Made by a program: the position numbers and the translations under genes
Notes under the pieces: generated by a model
The model's input: the letters and a program-made list of their open reading frames with translations, nothing else
Databases searched by the model: none
What the model was told of the DNA's origin: nothing
Shown: piece by piece, positions 30,158 through 39,112 of the stretch
How positions within the stretch are numbered: position 1 is the first letter of the stretch
How the letters are laid out: each line of letters begins with the position of its first letter
NCBI RefSeq assembly: GCF_030167925.1
Contig: NZ_JASKUT010000001.1
Span: forward strand, 3,472,001 to 3,536,000
Source: Paenibacillus silviterrae
GTDB taxonomy: Bacteria; Bacillota; Bacilli; Paenibacillales; NBRC-103111
Reading direction: 5' to 3'
Length of the DNA stretch: 64,000 bases

Positions 30158-31042
30158 GTGAGCTACAACTGGTTTGACCGACATCTCAAGTGGATCTATA
30201 CGCTTCCGGCCGTCATCTTCGTCCTGGTCATGATGCTCTTCCCGATTATTTACACCGTACGGATCAGCTTCTTCGAATGGAGCATGTCCGCTACGACCCC
30301 GCCAAAGTGGGTGGGCCTGGATAACTATATCTCGCTGTTCCTGGACAGCCGTTTCTGGAATGCCGTCAAGTCGACCTTCTCCTTTACTATAGGAGCCTTG
30401 TTTATTGAAGTCGTGCTCGGCGTCGCCATCGCCGTCCTGCTGTCCAGAGAATTCCGCGGCAAAAATATCGTCAAAACCATCTTCCTTCTCCCGATGGTCG
30501 CCACTCCGGTTGCGATGGGTCTGGTATGGCTGCTGATCTATGAGCCAACCATGGGCGCTGCGAACATGATGCTGAAGGCGATGGGCTTCGAGCCGCTGCT
30601 GTGGCTGGCCTCTCCTCAGCAGGCTATACCTTCCCTCGTCATTGTGGACGTATGGCAATGGACGCCGATGATCGCCCTGATCGTGATGGCGGGCATTTCC
30701 ACGCTGCCTACCGATCCTTACGAGGCGGCGGATGTGGATGGAGCCAGCGGCTGGAGAAAGTTTATCTCCATTACGCTGCCGCTTTTGAAGCCAACGATTA
30801 TGGTTGCGGCAATGCTAAGGCTGATCGATGTGCTGAAAACCTTCGACATCATCTATGCTACGACACAGGGCGGCCCGGACCTGGCCTCCGAGACGCTCAA
30901 CATTTACGGTTATGTGCTCGGCTTCCAGTACTTTAAGCTGGGTATGGCCTCCGCACTGCTTGTGCTGTTCTTCCTGCTCGTTATGAGTTTGACTTTGTTT
31001 ATGATCTGGATGCGTAAGCGATTGGAGGGATCCGCCTCATGA
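30158..31042 (+). CDS. Carbohydrate ABC transporter permease, UgpA/MalF-like
   Basis: First permease of the importer, 294 residues with six spans. WIYTLPAVIFVLVMMLFPII is span 1, and the EAA loop reads DPYEAADVDGASGWRKFISITLPLL, the ATPase-docking motif (two adjoining pieces). The start is a GTG at 30158 after AAAGGAGTG; another GTG at 30104 is in frame but has no ribosome site and lies within the hairpin. It overlaps the second permease by four bases (ATGA), typical of coupled permease pairs. Confidence 0.9.
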   Translation: MSYNWFDRHLKWIYTLPAVIFVLVMMLFPIIYTVRISFFEWSMSATTPPKWVGLDNYISLFLDSRFWNAVKSTFSFTIGALFIEVVLGVAIAVLLSREFRGKNIVKTIFLLPMVATPVAMGLVWLLIYEPTMGAANMMLKAMGFEPLLWLASPQQAIPSLVIVDVWQWTPMIALIVMAGISTLPTDPYEAADVDGASGWRKFISITLPLLKPTIMVAAMLRLIDVLKTFDIIYATTQGGPDLASETLNIYGYVLGFQYFKLGMASALLVLFFLLVMSLTLFMIWMRKRLEGSAS

Positions 31043-31857
31043 TGAAGAAAAAAGCCGGTCAGCGCTGGATTTACAGCGGCTTGACATTTCTGGTGCTGCT
31101 CCTGTTCGCCTTCCCGTTCTTGTGGATGCTGCTTGCCTCCTTCAAGACGCAGGCGCAGATCATGTCCACCGATCAGCTGTTTGCCTTCAAGCCGACAGGC
31201 GTGAATTATATCAACGTATTTCGGGAATATGACTTTATGCAGTTTATATGGAACAGCTTAGTCGTAGCGCTGGGCTCGACGTTCTTCTCTTTGCTGCTGG
31301 GGCTTCCTGCCGCTTATGCGATCGCGAGACACGGACTTCACAAGCTGGGACTGGTTATTCTGGTGGCCCGGATTATTCCGGGGATTACGTTCCTGATTCC
31401 ATGGTTTATCCTTTTCTCCAAAATCAATCTGGTGGACACCTACACCGCATTGATTCTCAGCCACATGCTGGTCGGACTGCCGTTCATCATCTGGATTATG
31501 ATTTCCTTCTTCGAGGCGCTTCCTACCGAGATTGAGGAATCGGGCCTGATCGACGGCTGTACGCAGCATCAGGTGTTCCTTCGCATCATCATGCCGATCT
31601 CCGGACCGGGTGTGATTACGTCGTCGCTGCTATCGTTCATTTTCTCATGGAACAACTTCATGTTCTCGATCATTCTGGCAGGTGACAAAACGAAGACGCT
31701 TCCGATCGCCGTATTCAACTTCATGTCGTATTCGGAGATCAACTGGGGCGCGCTCATGGCGGCCGCCTGCATTATTACGCTTCCGGTCCTCATCATTGCC
31801 TTGCTGGCTCAGCGATATATCGTGAGCGGACTCGCAGCCGGCGCCGTAAAGGGATAA
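31039..31857 (+). CDS. Carbohydrate ABC transporter permease, UgpE/MalG-like
   Basis: Second permease, 272 residues and six spans. It opens with RWIYSGLTFLVLLLFAFPFL and has the EAA loop PTEIEESGLIDGCTQHQVFL followed by RIIMPISGPG, with IDG in place of the more usual VDG. The C-terminus QRYIVSGLAAGAVKG is the standard ending of MalG-type subunits. It overlaps the first permease stop. About 70 bases of intergenic sequence with a new promoter separate it from the sensor kinase, so the regulators may be transcribed both from the operon and on their own. Confidence 0.9.
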   Translation: MMKKKAGQRWIYSGLTFLVLLLFAFPFLWMLLASFKTQAQIMSTDQLFAFKPTGVNYINVFREYDFMQFIWNSLVVALGSTFFSLLLGLPAAYAIARHGLHKLGLVILVARIIPGITFLIPWFILFSKINLVDTYTALILSHMLVGLPFIIWIMISFFEALPTEIEESGLIDGCTQHQVFLRIIMPISGPGVITSSLLSFIFSWNNFMFSIILAGDKTKTLPIAVFNFMSYSEINWGALMAAACIITLPVLIIALLAQRYIVSGLAAGAVKG

Positions 31858-31863
31858 TGGAAT

Positions 31864-31893
31864 TTGATTCCGCTCCGGTTGGGATACTATAAT
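31864..31893 (+). promoter_or_regulatory. Promoter of the two-component regulator genes
   Basis: TTGATT (31864-31869) and TATAAT (31888-31893) are 18 bp apart, 35 bp before the kinase start codon. Confidence 0.7.
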
Positions 31894-31927
31894 CTAGATT
31901 CAGTGACGTAAGAAAGGGGGAAGCCGG

Positions 31928-33700
31928 ATGAAGCTTAGGTTATCGATGTTTACCAAAATCGTCATCATGGTCGTGCTCCTGCTTACTCCGGTCTTCGTGT
32001 TATACAGCTATTCCAACCGTGTGGCGAACAACGTCATTCAGGATCAGCTTCAAAGCTCGAATTTGAACCAGCTGTCTTTCTTTTTGTTTCAGCTGGACTC
32101 GCATATCGAGAACTTGTCGATGTTTCCCGTCATTTTAAGCCATGACCCTTATATACGCGAATTTGTCGATCCCTCGGTGCCCCCGGGGGATACTCTGTTA
32201 CGGGAGCAATCCCGGGTGCAGGAAAAGCTAGGACTGCAAAGCGTCTCCAGCGCCTGGTCGAACGACCTGACGCTCTTGATGCCGCGGGAGAAGAAGGTCA
32301 TCTCCTCGAATATTTTCGTAAACGGCAGCGATGCGGGCTGGCCTTGGCAGCAAACGCTTCACGGCACATGGACGTATGGGACGGACGTCTCCCGCGGCGG
32401 CGCGCAGGGCACCTTCAGCAAGGATATTAGCGAGCCTTCCCATGTGCAGACCTATGGCGAAGCCCGGGCGGTGTATCAGGTTCGTTTTCCCGTGCAGAAT
32501 ATTAGTGAATGGTTGGATATTTATAAAAAAGATAAGCAAAGCGATCCCTTCCTTTATTCGCCCGGTCAGGAGCCCATTGTGACCAGTACGGCTGCGAAGC
32601 CGGCCATCCGGTTGATCAGCGATAGATTAAGCGCGATGGACTTGGCGGAATCCGGACAAACCCGTATGGTTATCGGGGATACGGAACATCTGGTAAGCTA
32701 TGTGAAATCGCGCCAGCTGGGCTGGTATCTTATTGATTATGTGCCGGAGCAGCGGATACTTACGCCGATTACGAAGACGAGAAACGGGTTCTACGGGTCC
32801 ATCGGTCTCCTGCTGCTGGCGGGAGTGCTCGGCTCCTTCCTGCTGTATAGACATGTGCAGAGGCCGCTAGTCACTTTGATCCGCGGGGTGCAGCGCGTGG
32901 CCCGGGGGGATCTGTCCGCTCGCGTAAAGCCGGATCCTTCATCCCGTGAATTTCATTATTTGATCGGGCGGTTCAACGGGATGGCCGAGCAAATTCAGGA
33001 GCTGGTCGAGGATGTGTATGCCGAGAAGCTTCGCTCCCGGGAAGCGGAGCTGAAACAGCTGCAATCGCAGATCCATCCCCATTTTCTGTACAATTCCTTG
33101 TTCTTTATTATTAATTCGGCCTTGCTCGACGATAAGGATGCGGTTGTCAGGATGGCGGAGAGTCTTGCCGAGTTTTGCCGATACTCTACCCGGGTGGAGA
33201 CACAGTCCGTAAAGCTTCGGGAGGAACTCGAGCTGGTGCGTCATTATTTGACGATTCAAAATATGCGGATGCAGCGCCTCGAATATGAAGTAAGCGTACC
33301 CGAGTCGATGCTGGAGGAAAAGGTGCCGCGGCTGCTGCTTCAGCCATTGGTAGAGAATGCCATCGTGCATGGCATTGAGCATCGTGTGGGAGGCGGCTTC
33401 ATCCGCATTACGGGGGAGCAGACGGAGAAGCTGAACCGAATCGTGATTGAAGACAGCGGCAAAGGGCTCACGAGCGAAGAGCTGCTGCGCTTGACAGCCC
33501 AGCTTAACGAGCCTATGACGGAGCAAATCGGCTGCGGGACTTGGAATGTGCACCGCCGTCTGTATTACCAGTTCGGCGAGGGCTCCGGGCTGTCTTTCGA
33601 ACATGCCGTAGGCGGCGGCGTTCGGGCGGTGCTTGAGTGGAATCGAAGTCAGCCGGTGCAAGGAGGGGCGAAGGATGGTACAGCTCTTAATCGTGGATGA
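31928..33700 (+). CDS. YesM-type sensor histidine kinase
   Basis: A 590-residue membrane kinase. Residues 10-28 are span 1; about 30-280 form an extracellular Cache-like sensor; about 288-306 are span 2; about 307-360 are a HAMP domain (RPLVTLIRGVQRVARGDLSA). The His_kinase domain follows with QSQIHPHFLYNSLFF (phospho-acceptor His near 385), and an HATPase_c with PLVENAIVHGIEH (N-box) and EDSGKGL (G-box). AAAGGGGG lies before the ATG. The response regulator start overlaps its end by 26 bases. Such pairs in Paenibacillus-type genomes sense extracellular sugars or the binding protein and control the adjacent importer. Confidence 0.92.
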   Translation: MKLRLSMFTKIVIMVVLLLTPVFVLYSYSNRVANNVIQDQLQSSNLNQLSFFLFQLDSHIENLSMFPVILSHDPYIREFVDPSVPPGDTLLREQSRVQEKLGLQSVSSAWSNDLTLLMPREKKVISSNIFVNGSDAGWPWQQTLHGTWTYGTDVSRGGAQGTFSKDISEPSHVQTYGEARAVYQVRFPVQNISEWLDIYKKDKQSDPFLYSPGQEPIVTSTAAKPAIRLISDRLSAMDLAESGQTRMVIGDTEHLVSYVKSRQLGWYLIDYVPEQRILTPITKTRNGFYGSIGLLLLAGVLGSFLLYRHVQRPLVTLIRGVQRVARGDLSARVKPDPSSREFHYLIGRFNGMAEQIQELVEDVYAEKLRSREAELKQLQSQIHPHFLYNSLFFIINSALLDDKDAVVRMAESLAEFCRYSTRVETQSVKLREELELVRHYLTIQNMRMQRLEYEVSVPESMLEEKVPRLLLQPLVENAIVHGIEHRVGGGFIRITGEQTEKLNRIVIEDSGKGLTSEELLRLTAQLNEPMTEQIGCGTWNVHRRLYYQFGEGSGLSFEHAVGGGVRAVLEWNRSQPVQGGAKDGTALNRG

Positions 33701-35303
33701 TGAGATGCACGTGGTGGAACGGCTGGCTAGCACTATCGATTGGCAGGCCATCGGCATAGAACAGGTGCACAAGGCTTACAACGGACTGGAAGCGATGGAG
33801 CTGATGGAGCAGGCCTTGATCGATATTGTCATTACTGACATCCAGATGCCCGGGATGACCGGTTTGGAGCTGGCCGCCATGATACAGCGGCGGTGGCCCA
33901 AAACGAAGTGCCTGCTGCTGTCGGGGTATTCCGAATTTGAATACGCGCAAGAAGCGCTTCGCTACGGTACGGAGGATTACTTGCTGAAGCCGGTGAAGGA
34001 GCCGGAGCTGGTGGCCGCCGTGGGGAGGGTGATGGAGAAGCTGCGGGAGGAATGGCAGGAAGTCGTCTCCCGGCAACGGCTCGCCTACACATTGAAGGAG
34101 AACCTGCCCCTGCTGAGAAGTACGCTCCTCAGCGATGTATTGCAGGGCTTGCGGATGTCGGAGGCCTCGTTGCGGGAGAAGATGGACCTGCTTGGACTGG
34201 CCGGTCATACGAGCCAGAGCTTTTCCATTATGATGATCCGGCTGGAGGAGGCCTTCCTGGAATTTGACCCCTCCCGATTGTCCCTGATGGAGTATGCGAT
34301 CGGCAACATGGTGGAGGAGCTTTTCGGTGATCGCTATGACAGCTGGAACACGAAGGACCCTCACGATTATTTGGTCTTCGTGATGACGGAGAAGCAAGGA
34401 ACAACCGATCCTGACGGCGCCGCCTGGTTCGAGCGGACGGCAAACCAGCTGCAGGCGGCGGTGTCCACGTATCTCAAGGGCACGATTTCCATTCTGGTGA
34501 GCACGTCGGGGAATTTTCCGGCGGAGCTGCGGCTGCTTTACAGCCGCTCGGTGGAGGCCTTCCGCAGGCACATCGGCCGCGAGAAGGAGCTCTTCTTGCG
34601 CATCGGAGAGGAGCTTGGCCAGCTGGCGCCGGAGGTATCGTCCTTGCAGAGCCTTTATGAACCGCCCACGCTGATTCACCTGCTGGAGGCCTCGCGCTGG
34701 GAGAGTATAGAAGAAAAGCTGCAGGCTGCCTTCGAGGAGATGGAGCGTAAGCAGGCCGAGTCTCAGGAGCATGTGATGGAGGTGTATTTTTCCATCGCCT
34801 CTGCGTACACTTACATTTCCCACAAAAACGGAAGGCAGCTGTCGCAGCTGATCGCCGAGGACTACGGGAAGCTGACGGAGGGCGTACCGTTTCGGACGCT
34901 GCAGCAGCTGAAGGACTGGGCGTACCGCACGCTGCGGCGTATTCGGGAGGATCTGGAACGGCAAACGCAGGATACGCGCCACTCGGTCATCCGGCAAATC
35001 CAGCAGTTTATCGAGCACAATATCTCGAACGATGTTTCCCTACAGAAGATCGCCGAGCACGTGTTCCTGCATCCGGTCTACGTATCGAAGATCTACAAGC
35101 TGGAAACCGGTGAGAATCTAAGCGATTACCTCCATCGCGTCCGTATGGACAAGGCGGAGTACCTGCTGCGGAGCACCGAGGAGAAGGTCTACGAAATCGC
35201 CGCGCAGCTCGGCTACCAGCGGCCTCACTCGTTCAACCACGCCTTCAAGAAGGCGTTCGGCAAGACGCCGCAGGAGTATCGGGATCAGCATAGCGTACGT
35301 TAA
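33675..35303 (+). CDS. YesN-type response regulator with AraC DNA-binding domain
   Basis: A 542-residue regulator. Residues 1-120 are the receiver (acidic D8/D9, phospho-acceptor Asp55 in IVITDIQMPG, Lys in LLKPVKEPE). A long middle region (about 150-430) has no clear family and includes a coiled helical section. The last 100 residues form an AraC DNA-binding domain with two HTH units, VSLQKIAEHVFLHPVYVSKIY and VYEIAAQLGYQRPHSFNHAF, ending KTPQEYRDQ. ATG 33675 follows AGGAGGGG and overlaps the kinase end. It should activate the adjacent sugar ABC operon. Confidence 0.92.
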   Translation: MVQLLIVDDEMHVVERLASTIDWQAIGIEQVHKAYNGLEAMELMEQALIDIVITDIQMPGMTGLELAAMIQRRWPKTKCLLLSGYSEFEYAQEALRYGTEDYLLKPVKEPELVAAVGRVMEKLREEWQEVVSRQRLAYTLKENLPLLRSTLLSDVLQGLRMSEASLREKMDLLGLAGHTSQSFSIMMIRLEEAFLEFDPSRLSLMEYAIGNMVEELFGDRYDSWNTKDPHDYLVFVMTEKQGTTDPDGAAWFERTANQLQAAVSTYLKGTISILVSTSGNFPAELRLLYSRSVEAFRRHIGREKELFLRIGEELGQLAPEVSSLQSLYEPPTLIHLLEASRWESIEEKLQAAFEEMERKQAESQEHVMEVYFSIASAYTYISHKNGRQLSQLIAEDYGKLTEGVPFRTLQQLKDWAYRTLRRIREDLERQTQDTRHSVIRQIQQFIEHNISNDVSLQKIAEHVFLHPVYVSKIYKLETGENLSDYLHRVRMDKAEYLLRSTEEKVYEIAAQLGYQRPHSFNHAFKKAFGKTPQEYRDQHSVR

Positions 35304-35333
35304 AGGCGGGGGCGGCGACGCTCCCGCCTTTAA
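35300..35333 (+). terminator. Terminator at the end of the two-component operon
   Basis: The perfect 11-bp stem TTAAAGGCGGG / CCCGCCTTTAA includes the stop codon. Only a short T tract follows. The next 130 bases, including a CA dinucleotide run near 35404, show nothing else. Confidence 0.65.
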
Positions 35334-35440
35334 TGTACCTGCGCGCCGCTATTGGCTCGGATTCTCGCGCATTCGCCCCATTAGCGGCACGGCATGCCGC
35401 TATGGCACACACACACCCCCGGCTCCGACGCCGCTACCGC

Positions 35441-35493
35441 CTACACCCCAAAAAATCAAAAAGCCTACCTAACCCTCTTCAGGTTAGATAGGC
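35441..35493 (-). terminator. Terminator of the ABC-F gene
   Basis: On the minus strand GCCTATCTAACC / GGTTAGGTAGGC (one mismatch) is followed by TTTTTGATTTTTTGG. Confidence 0.85.
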
Positions 35494-35503
35494 CTCTCTT
35501 TCC

Positions 35504-37060
35504 TTACAGCACCTTCGTCGTCCAAGACTCGCAGTTCCACGTATCCGTCACGACGTCGCGGTAAAATTCCGGCTCGTGGGAGATCAGCAGAATGCTGCCC
35601 TTGTACGCCTTGAGCGCACGCTTTAGCTCATCCTTCGCGTCGACGTCCAAGTGGTTCGTCGGCTCGTCGAGCACCAACAGATTCGTCTCGCGGTTGATCA
35701 GCTTGCACAGGCGAACCTTCGCCTTCTCGCCGCCGCTTAATACGGCTACCTTGCTCTCGATATGCTTCGTCGTAAGTCCGCACTTCGCCAGCGCGGCGCG
35801 CACCTCGAACTGAGTGAAGGACGGGAACTCATTCCACACTTCCTCTATGCACGTATTGTAGTTGGCTTCCTTCATCTCCTGCTGGAAGTACCCGATCTCC
35901 AGCAAATCGCCCAGCTGAACGCTGCCGTCCAGCGACGGAATTTCGCCCAGAATGCTGCGAAGCAGCGTCGTCTTCCCGATGCCGTTCGCACCGACCAGGG
36001 CGATCTTCTGGCCGCGTTCCATCCGCAGGTCCAGCGGTCTGGATAACGGGCTGTCATAGCCGATCACAAGCCCCTTCGCTTCGAAGATCAGCTTGCCGGA
36101 GGTGCGGGCTTCCTTGAAGCTGAACTGCGGCTTCGGCTTCTCCTTCGCAAGCTCGATAACGTCCATCTTGTCGAGCTTCTTCTGTCTGGACATCGCCATG
36201 TTCCGTGTCGCGACGCTCGCTTTATTCCGCGCAACGAAGTCCTTCAGGTCGGCGATTTCCTGCTGCTGGCGCTTATATGCCGATTCCAGCTGCTGCTTCT
36301 TCATCTCGTAAACCTGCTGGAAATGCTCGTAGTCCCCGACGTATCGGGTGAGCTCTTGATTTTCCATATGATAGATTAAGTTAATGACGCTGTTCAGGAA
36401 CGGAATGTCGTGCGAGATCAGGATGAACGCATTCTCGTACTCTTGCAGATAACGCTTCAGCCAAGTGATATGCACCTCGTCAAGGTAGTTGGTCGGCTCG
36501 TCGAGGAGCAGAATGTCCGGCTTCTCGAGCAGAAGCTTCGCGAGCAATACCTTCGTCCGCTGGCCGCCGCTCAGGTCGTTCACGTCCTTGTCCAGACCGA
36601 TATCGGTCAGTCCCAGGCCGCGTGCCGTTTCTTCGATTTTGGCATCGATCATGTAGAAGTCCTGGCTCGTCAGCGTGTCTTGAATCGTACCGACATCCTC
36701 CAGCAGCTGCTCGAGCTCCTCCGGAGACACCTCGCCCATCCGGCCGTACATGTCGTTCATCTCTTGCTCCATATCGAACAAGTATTGGAACGCGCCCTTC
36801 AGGACATCGCGAATCGTCATTCCTTTCGTCAGCACCGCGTGCTGATCGAGATAACCGACCCGCATCCGCTTCGACCATTCAACCTTGCCCTCATCCGGCT
36901 GCAGCTTCCCTGTAATGATGTTCATGAAAGTGGACTTGCCTTCGCCGTTCGCACCGATCAGGCCGATATGCTCGCCCTTCAGCAAGCGGAAGGATACGTC
37001 CTTGAAGATCGCACGGTCTCCGAAGCCGTGACTTAGTCTTTCTACGTTTAATATACTCAT
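35504..37060 (-). CDS. ABC-F family ATPase (ribosome-associated type), YfmM-like
   Basis: A 518-residue cytosolic protein of two ABC domains and no membrane span. First domain: Walker A GANGEGKST, signature LSGGQRTKV, Walker B ILLLDEPTNYLD. Second domain: GANGIGKTT, LSGGEKAKV, LLVLDEPTNHLD. The linker between them (about 240-320) is a basic coiled-coil arm as in translation factors EttA/Uup and antibiotic-resistance ABC-F proteins. Length and pattern recall the bacillar YfmM group. Whether it protects ribosomes from an antibiotic is unknown. The promoter TTGAGC-18-TATAAT lies upstream; no leader peptide was found. Confidence 0.9.
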   Translation of the reverse strand: MSILNVERLSHGFGDRAIFKDVSFRLLKGEHIGLIGANGEGKSTFMNIITGKLQPDEGKVEWSKRMRVGYLDQHAVLTKGMTIRDVLKGAFQYLFDMEQEMNDMYGRMGEVSPEELEQLLEDVGTIQDTLTSQDFYMIDAKIEETARGLGLTDIGLDKDVNDLSGGQRTKVLLAKLLLEKPDILLLDEPTNYLDEVHITWLKRYLQEYENAFILISHDIPFLNSVINLIYHMENQELTRYVGDYEHFQQVYEMKKQQLESAYKRQQQEIADLKDFVARNKASVATRNMAMSRQKKLDKMDVIELAKEKPKPQFSFKEARTSGKLIFEAKGLVIGYDSPLSRPLDLRMERGQKIALVGANGIGKTTLLRSILGEIPSLDGSVQLGDLLEIGYFQQEMKEANYNTCIEEVWNEFPSFTQFEVRAALAKCGLTTKHIESKVAVLSGGEKAKVRLCKLINRETNLLVLDEPTNHLDVDAKDELKRALKAYKGSILLISHEPEFYRDVVTDTWNCESWTTKVL

Positions 37061-37104
37061 TGGAAAAATAACACCTTTTCTATTTAAATAGGATTCTCCT
37101 TTCT

Positions 37105-37134
37105 ATTATACGCTCTAGCAGGCCTCTAGCTCAA
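37105..37134 (-). promoter_or_regulatory. Promoter of the ABC-F gene
   Basis: On the minus strand TTGAGC (37134-37129) and a perfect TATAAT (37110-37105) are 18 bp apart. The leader of about 40 bases contains GGAGAATCC and AAAAGG. Confidence 0.75.
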
Positions 37135-37148
37135 TGTGCTGAAATTGG

Positions 37149-38909
37149 TTACGCGCCTTCCGCCCATTCCGCCGGATTCTGAGCCTGGTACAGCTCCTTG
37201 TAGTATCCTCCCAGCTCCATCAGCTGCTGATGGCTGCCGCTCTCGACAATGCCCCCGCTCCGCACCACAAAAATCGTATCCGCCTCTAACACCGTCGAAA
37301 GCCGATGGGCAATCATGATCACCGTCTTATCGCGGGATAGCTGCTCTATCGATTGCTGAACGAGCTTCTCGCTTTCATTATCAAGAGCGCTGGTCGCCTC
37401 ATCCAGCAGGATGATGGACGGATTCTTGAGAAACACTCTCGCGAGCGCCAGCCTTTGCTTCTGGCCTCCCGACAGCTTCAGACCCCTCTCCCCGATCTCA
37501 GTATCGTAACCACCCGGCATAGCACTAATGAATTCATGGGCAAAAGCTTTCCTAGCCGCCGCAACGATCTCCTCGTCGGTTGCGTCCAGCCGCGCCATGC
37601 GCAAATTATCCCTTACGGAGGAGCTGTAGAGGAAATTATCCTGCGTCACGATGCCCATCTGCTGCCGTAAGCCGGCGATGGAGTAATCCTTGATGCTCAC
37701 GCCGTCGATCCGTACCTCACCACCGTCCGCATCGTACATCCGGGTCAGCAGCTGCATGATCGTGCTTTTGCCGCCGCCGCTTTCGCCGACGAAGGCATAC
37801 GTTTTTCCTTTTTCTAAAATAAAGCTGATCCCCTTAAGGACCGGCTCCCCCTCGCTGTAGCCGAACGTAACGTCACGGAATTCGATCGATTGGCGGAACT
37901 CCTGCAGCTCGCATGGCTGCTCCTTCTCTTGGATGGTGACCGGCGTCTGCAGAAAATCGAATACCCTCCCGATCGCAACACTCCCCTCGGTAAGGGCAGG
38001 GAAGGCTTGCACCAGCGCCGTGACAGGGCTTCTCATCCGGTCCACGTAAGCAAAGAAGGCAAGCAGCGCACCGAGCGTCAAGCTTCCGTCGATCACCGAC
38101 AGACTGCCGACCAGCACAATCAACAGCGGCGTCACGTCACTCAGCACGTTCACTGAGGCCAGGGAGAGTGCATTGACCCGGGCTTGCCGGTCGGTCAGCC
38201 GCTCGAAGCGAACCAAGTGCTGCTCCAGCTCTTCCTTATCCTTCTTCTCTGCGGAAAACAGCTTGGAGAGGAAAGCCCCCTGGATTCTTTCGAAAATAAA
38301 CCCGCTAAGCACCGAGCGGTAGCTCATCATCTGGCTCGTGGTCGTTTTCAGCCTCCTCGAGAGAAGGTGCGCCAGAGCGAACTGAATGCCCACCAGCAGA
38401 ACGGCCAGCAGCGTCAGCTTGAGGTCCAGCGTCAGCATCACGCCAATGACGAAGCTCAGCACGACCGTCTCGATCCACACGTTGGACAAAGCGGCCGTCA
38501 GGTAGCCTCTCACCCGTTCGATGTCGTCGAAGAAGCGCGTGCCGATCTCTCCGCTCCGGTGCTGTGTGAAATAGCTCGTATCCAGCGCATGCAGCTTCTG
38601 GAAAGCATCCGTGCGAAGCTCCTTCAGCACGTTGTTGTTGGCCTTATGCAGAAAAAATTGCCTCACATACTCCATCGGGCCGCGAATGACGAAGAATACC
38701 GCCAGCATCCCTGCTGCGATCAGCAGCAGCTGCTGTGTTTTGGCGGAATACGATAAAGCCTCGTTCTGAAGCAGGTCGTCGAACATGTATTTGATCACGA
38801 GCGGGACGGATAGCGGAATGAGGAATCGGAACAGGCTTCCTACGAAGCCGAGGAGGTACAGGCTCATCTGCTTTCGGACGTAGGGGACAAGCAATTTCAT
38901 GTGATTCAT
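37149..38909 (-). CDS. MsbA/LmrA-like ABC exporter half-transporter
   Basis: A 586-residue export half-transporter acting as a homodimer or as a partner of another half. Residues about 1-310 hold six spans with the exporter coupling motif STYFTQHRSGEIGTRFFDD (here DTSYFTQHR) near residue 115. The ABC domain (about 335-575) has Walker A GESGGGKST, Q-loop GIVTQDNFLY, signature LSGGQKQRLAL, Walker B SIILLDEATSALD and H-loop IAHRLST. ATG 38909 follows AAAGGAG. The region upstream has a four-copy CGCGCAAA-type array at 21-22-bp steps shared with the MacB-like operon and the PAS kinase operon. Confidence 0.92.
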   Translation of the reverse strand: MNHMKLLVPYVRKQMSLYLLGFVGSLFRFLIPLSVPLVIKYMFDDLLQNEALSYSAKTQQLLLIAAGMLAVFFVIRGPMEYVRQFFLHKANNNVLKELRTDAFQKLHALDTSYFTQHRSGEIGTRFFDDIERVRGYLTAALSNVWIETVVLSFVIGVMLTLDLKLTLLAVLLVGIQFALAHLLSRRLKTTTSQMMSYRSVLSGFIFERIQGAFLSKLFSAEKKDKEELEQHLVRFERLTDRQARVNALSLASVNVLSDVTPLLIVLVGSLSVIDGSLTLGALLAFFAYVDRMRSPVTALVQAFPALTEGSVAIGRVFDFLQTPVTIQEKEQPCELQEFRQSIEFRDVTFGYSEGEPVLKGISFILEKGKTYAFVGESGGGKSTIMQLLTRMYDADGGEVRIDGVSIKDYSIAGLRQQMGIVTQDNFLYSSSVRDNLRMARLDATDEEIVAAARKAFAHEFISAMPGGYDTEIGERGLKLSGGQKQRLALARVFLKNPSIILLDEATSALDNESEKLVQQSIEQLSRDKTVIMIAHRLSTVLEADTIFVVRSGGIVESGSHQQLMELGGYYKELYQAQNPAEWAEGA

Positions 38910-38954
38910 GAAGCTTCAGCTCCTTTGCACAGGTACGTTGATTTGCTTAGTACC

Positions 38955-39053
38955 AGCTTACTGTGAAGGAGCTTAGCGTATCGCGCAAACACTGCGGGTA
39001 GGGAGCGCATAAGGTGAAGGACGCCGCGCAAAACTTTGCGTTGCGCACGCAAA
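38955..39053 (-). promoter_or_regulatory. 21-bp-periodic operator array upstream of the MsbA-like exporter
   Basis: CGCGCAAA (38982-38989), AGCGCATA (39004-39011, degenerate), CGCGCAAA (39025-39032) and CACGCAAA (39046-39053) lie 22, 21 and 21 bp apart (TTTGCGCG type on the transcribed strand). A TAAGCT hexamer at 38960-38955 starts 21 bp after the last copy, where the -10 is expected, though it is a poor -10. The copies at 39025 and 39046 also form TTGCG-N7-CGCAA inverted pairs on the minus strand. Confidence 0.7.
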
Positions 39054-39062
39054 AGGAGAATA

Positions 39063-39100
39063 AAAAGAAGGGATAAAGGAAGCTAAGCCTCCCTTATCCC
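39063..39100 (-). terminator. Terminator of the MacB/DJ-1 operon
   Basis: On the minus strand GGGATAAGGGAGGC / GCTTCCTTTATCCC pair over 14 bp with two wobbles, followed by TTCTTTTTATT. It isolates the array at 38955-39053 as the promoter region of the next gene. Confidence 0.8.
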
Positions 39101-39112
39101 CTCACCTGAGCG

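Noticed and set aside
33687..35018. 443-codon open frame antisense to the response regulator gene
   Set aside because: Rich in His/Gln/Leu/Pro from reverse reading of a GC-biased gene; no ribosome site, no recognisable domain, and fully inside a clear YesN-type gene.
35404..35418. CA-dinucleotide run followed by C-run
   Set aside because: Short simple repeat between two terminators; no structure or conservation argument.
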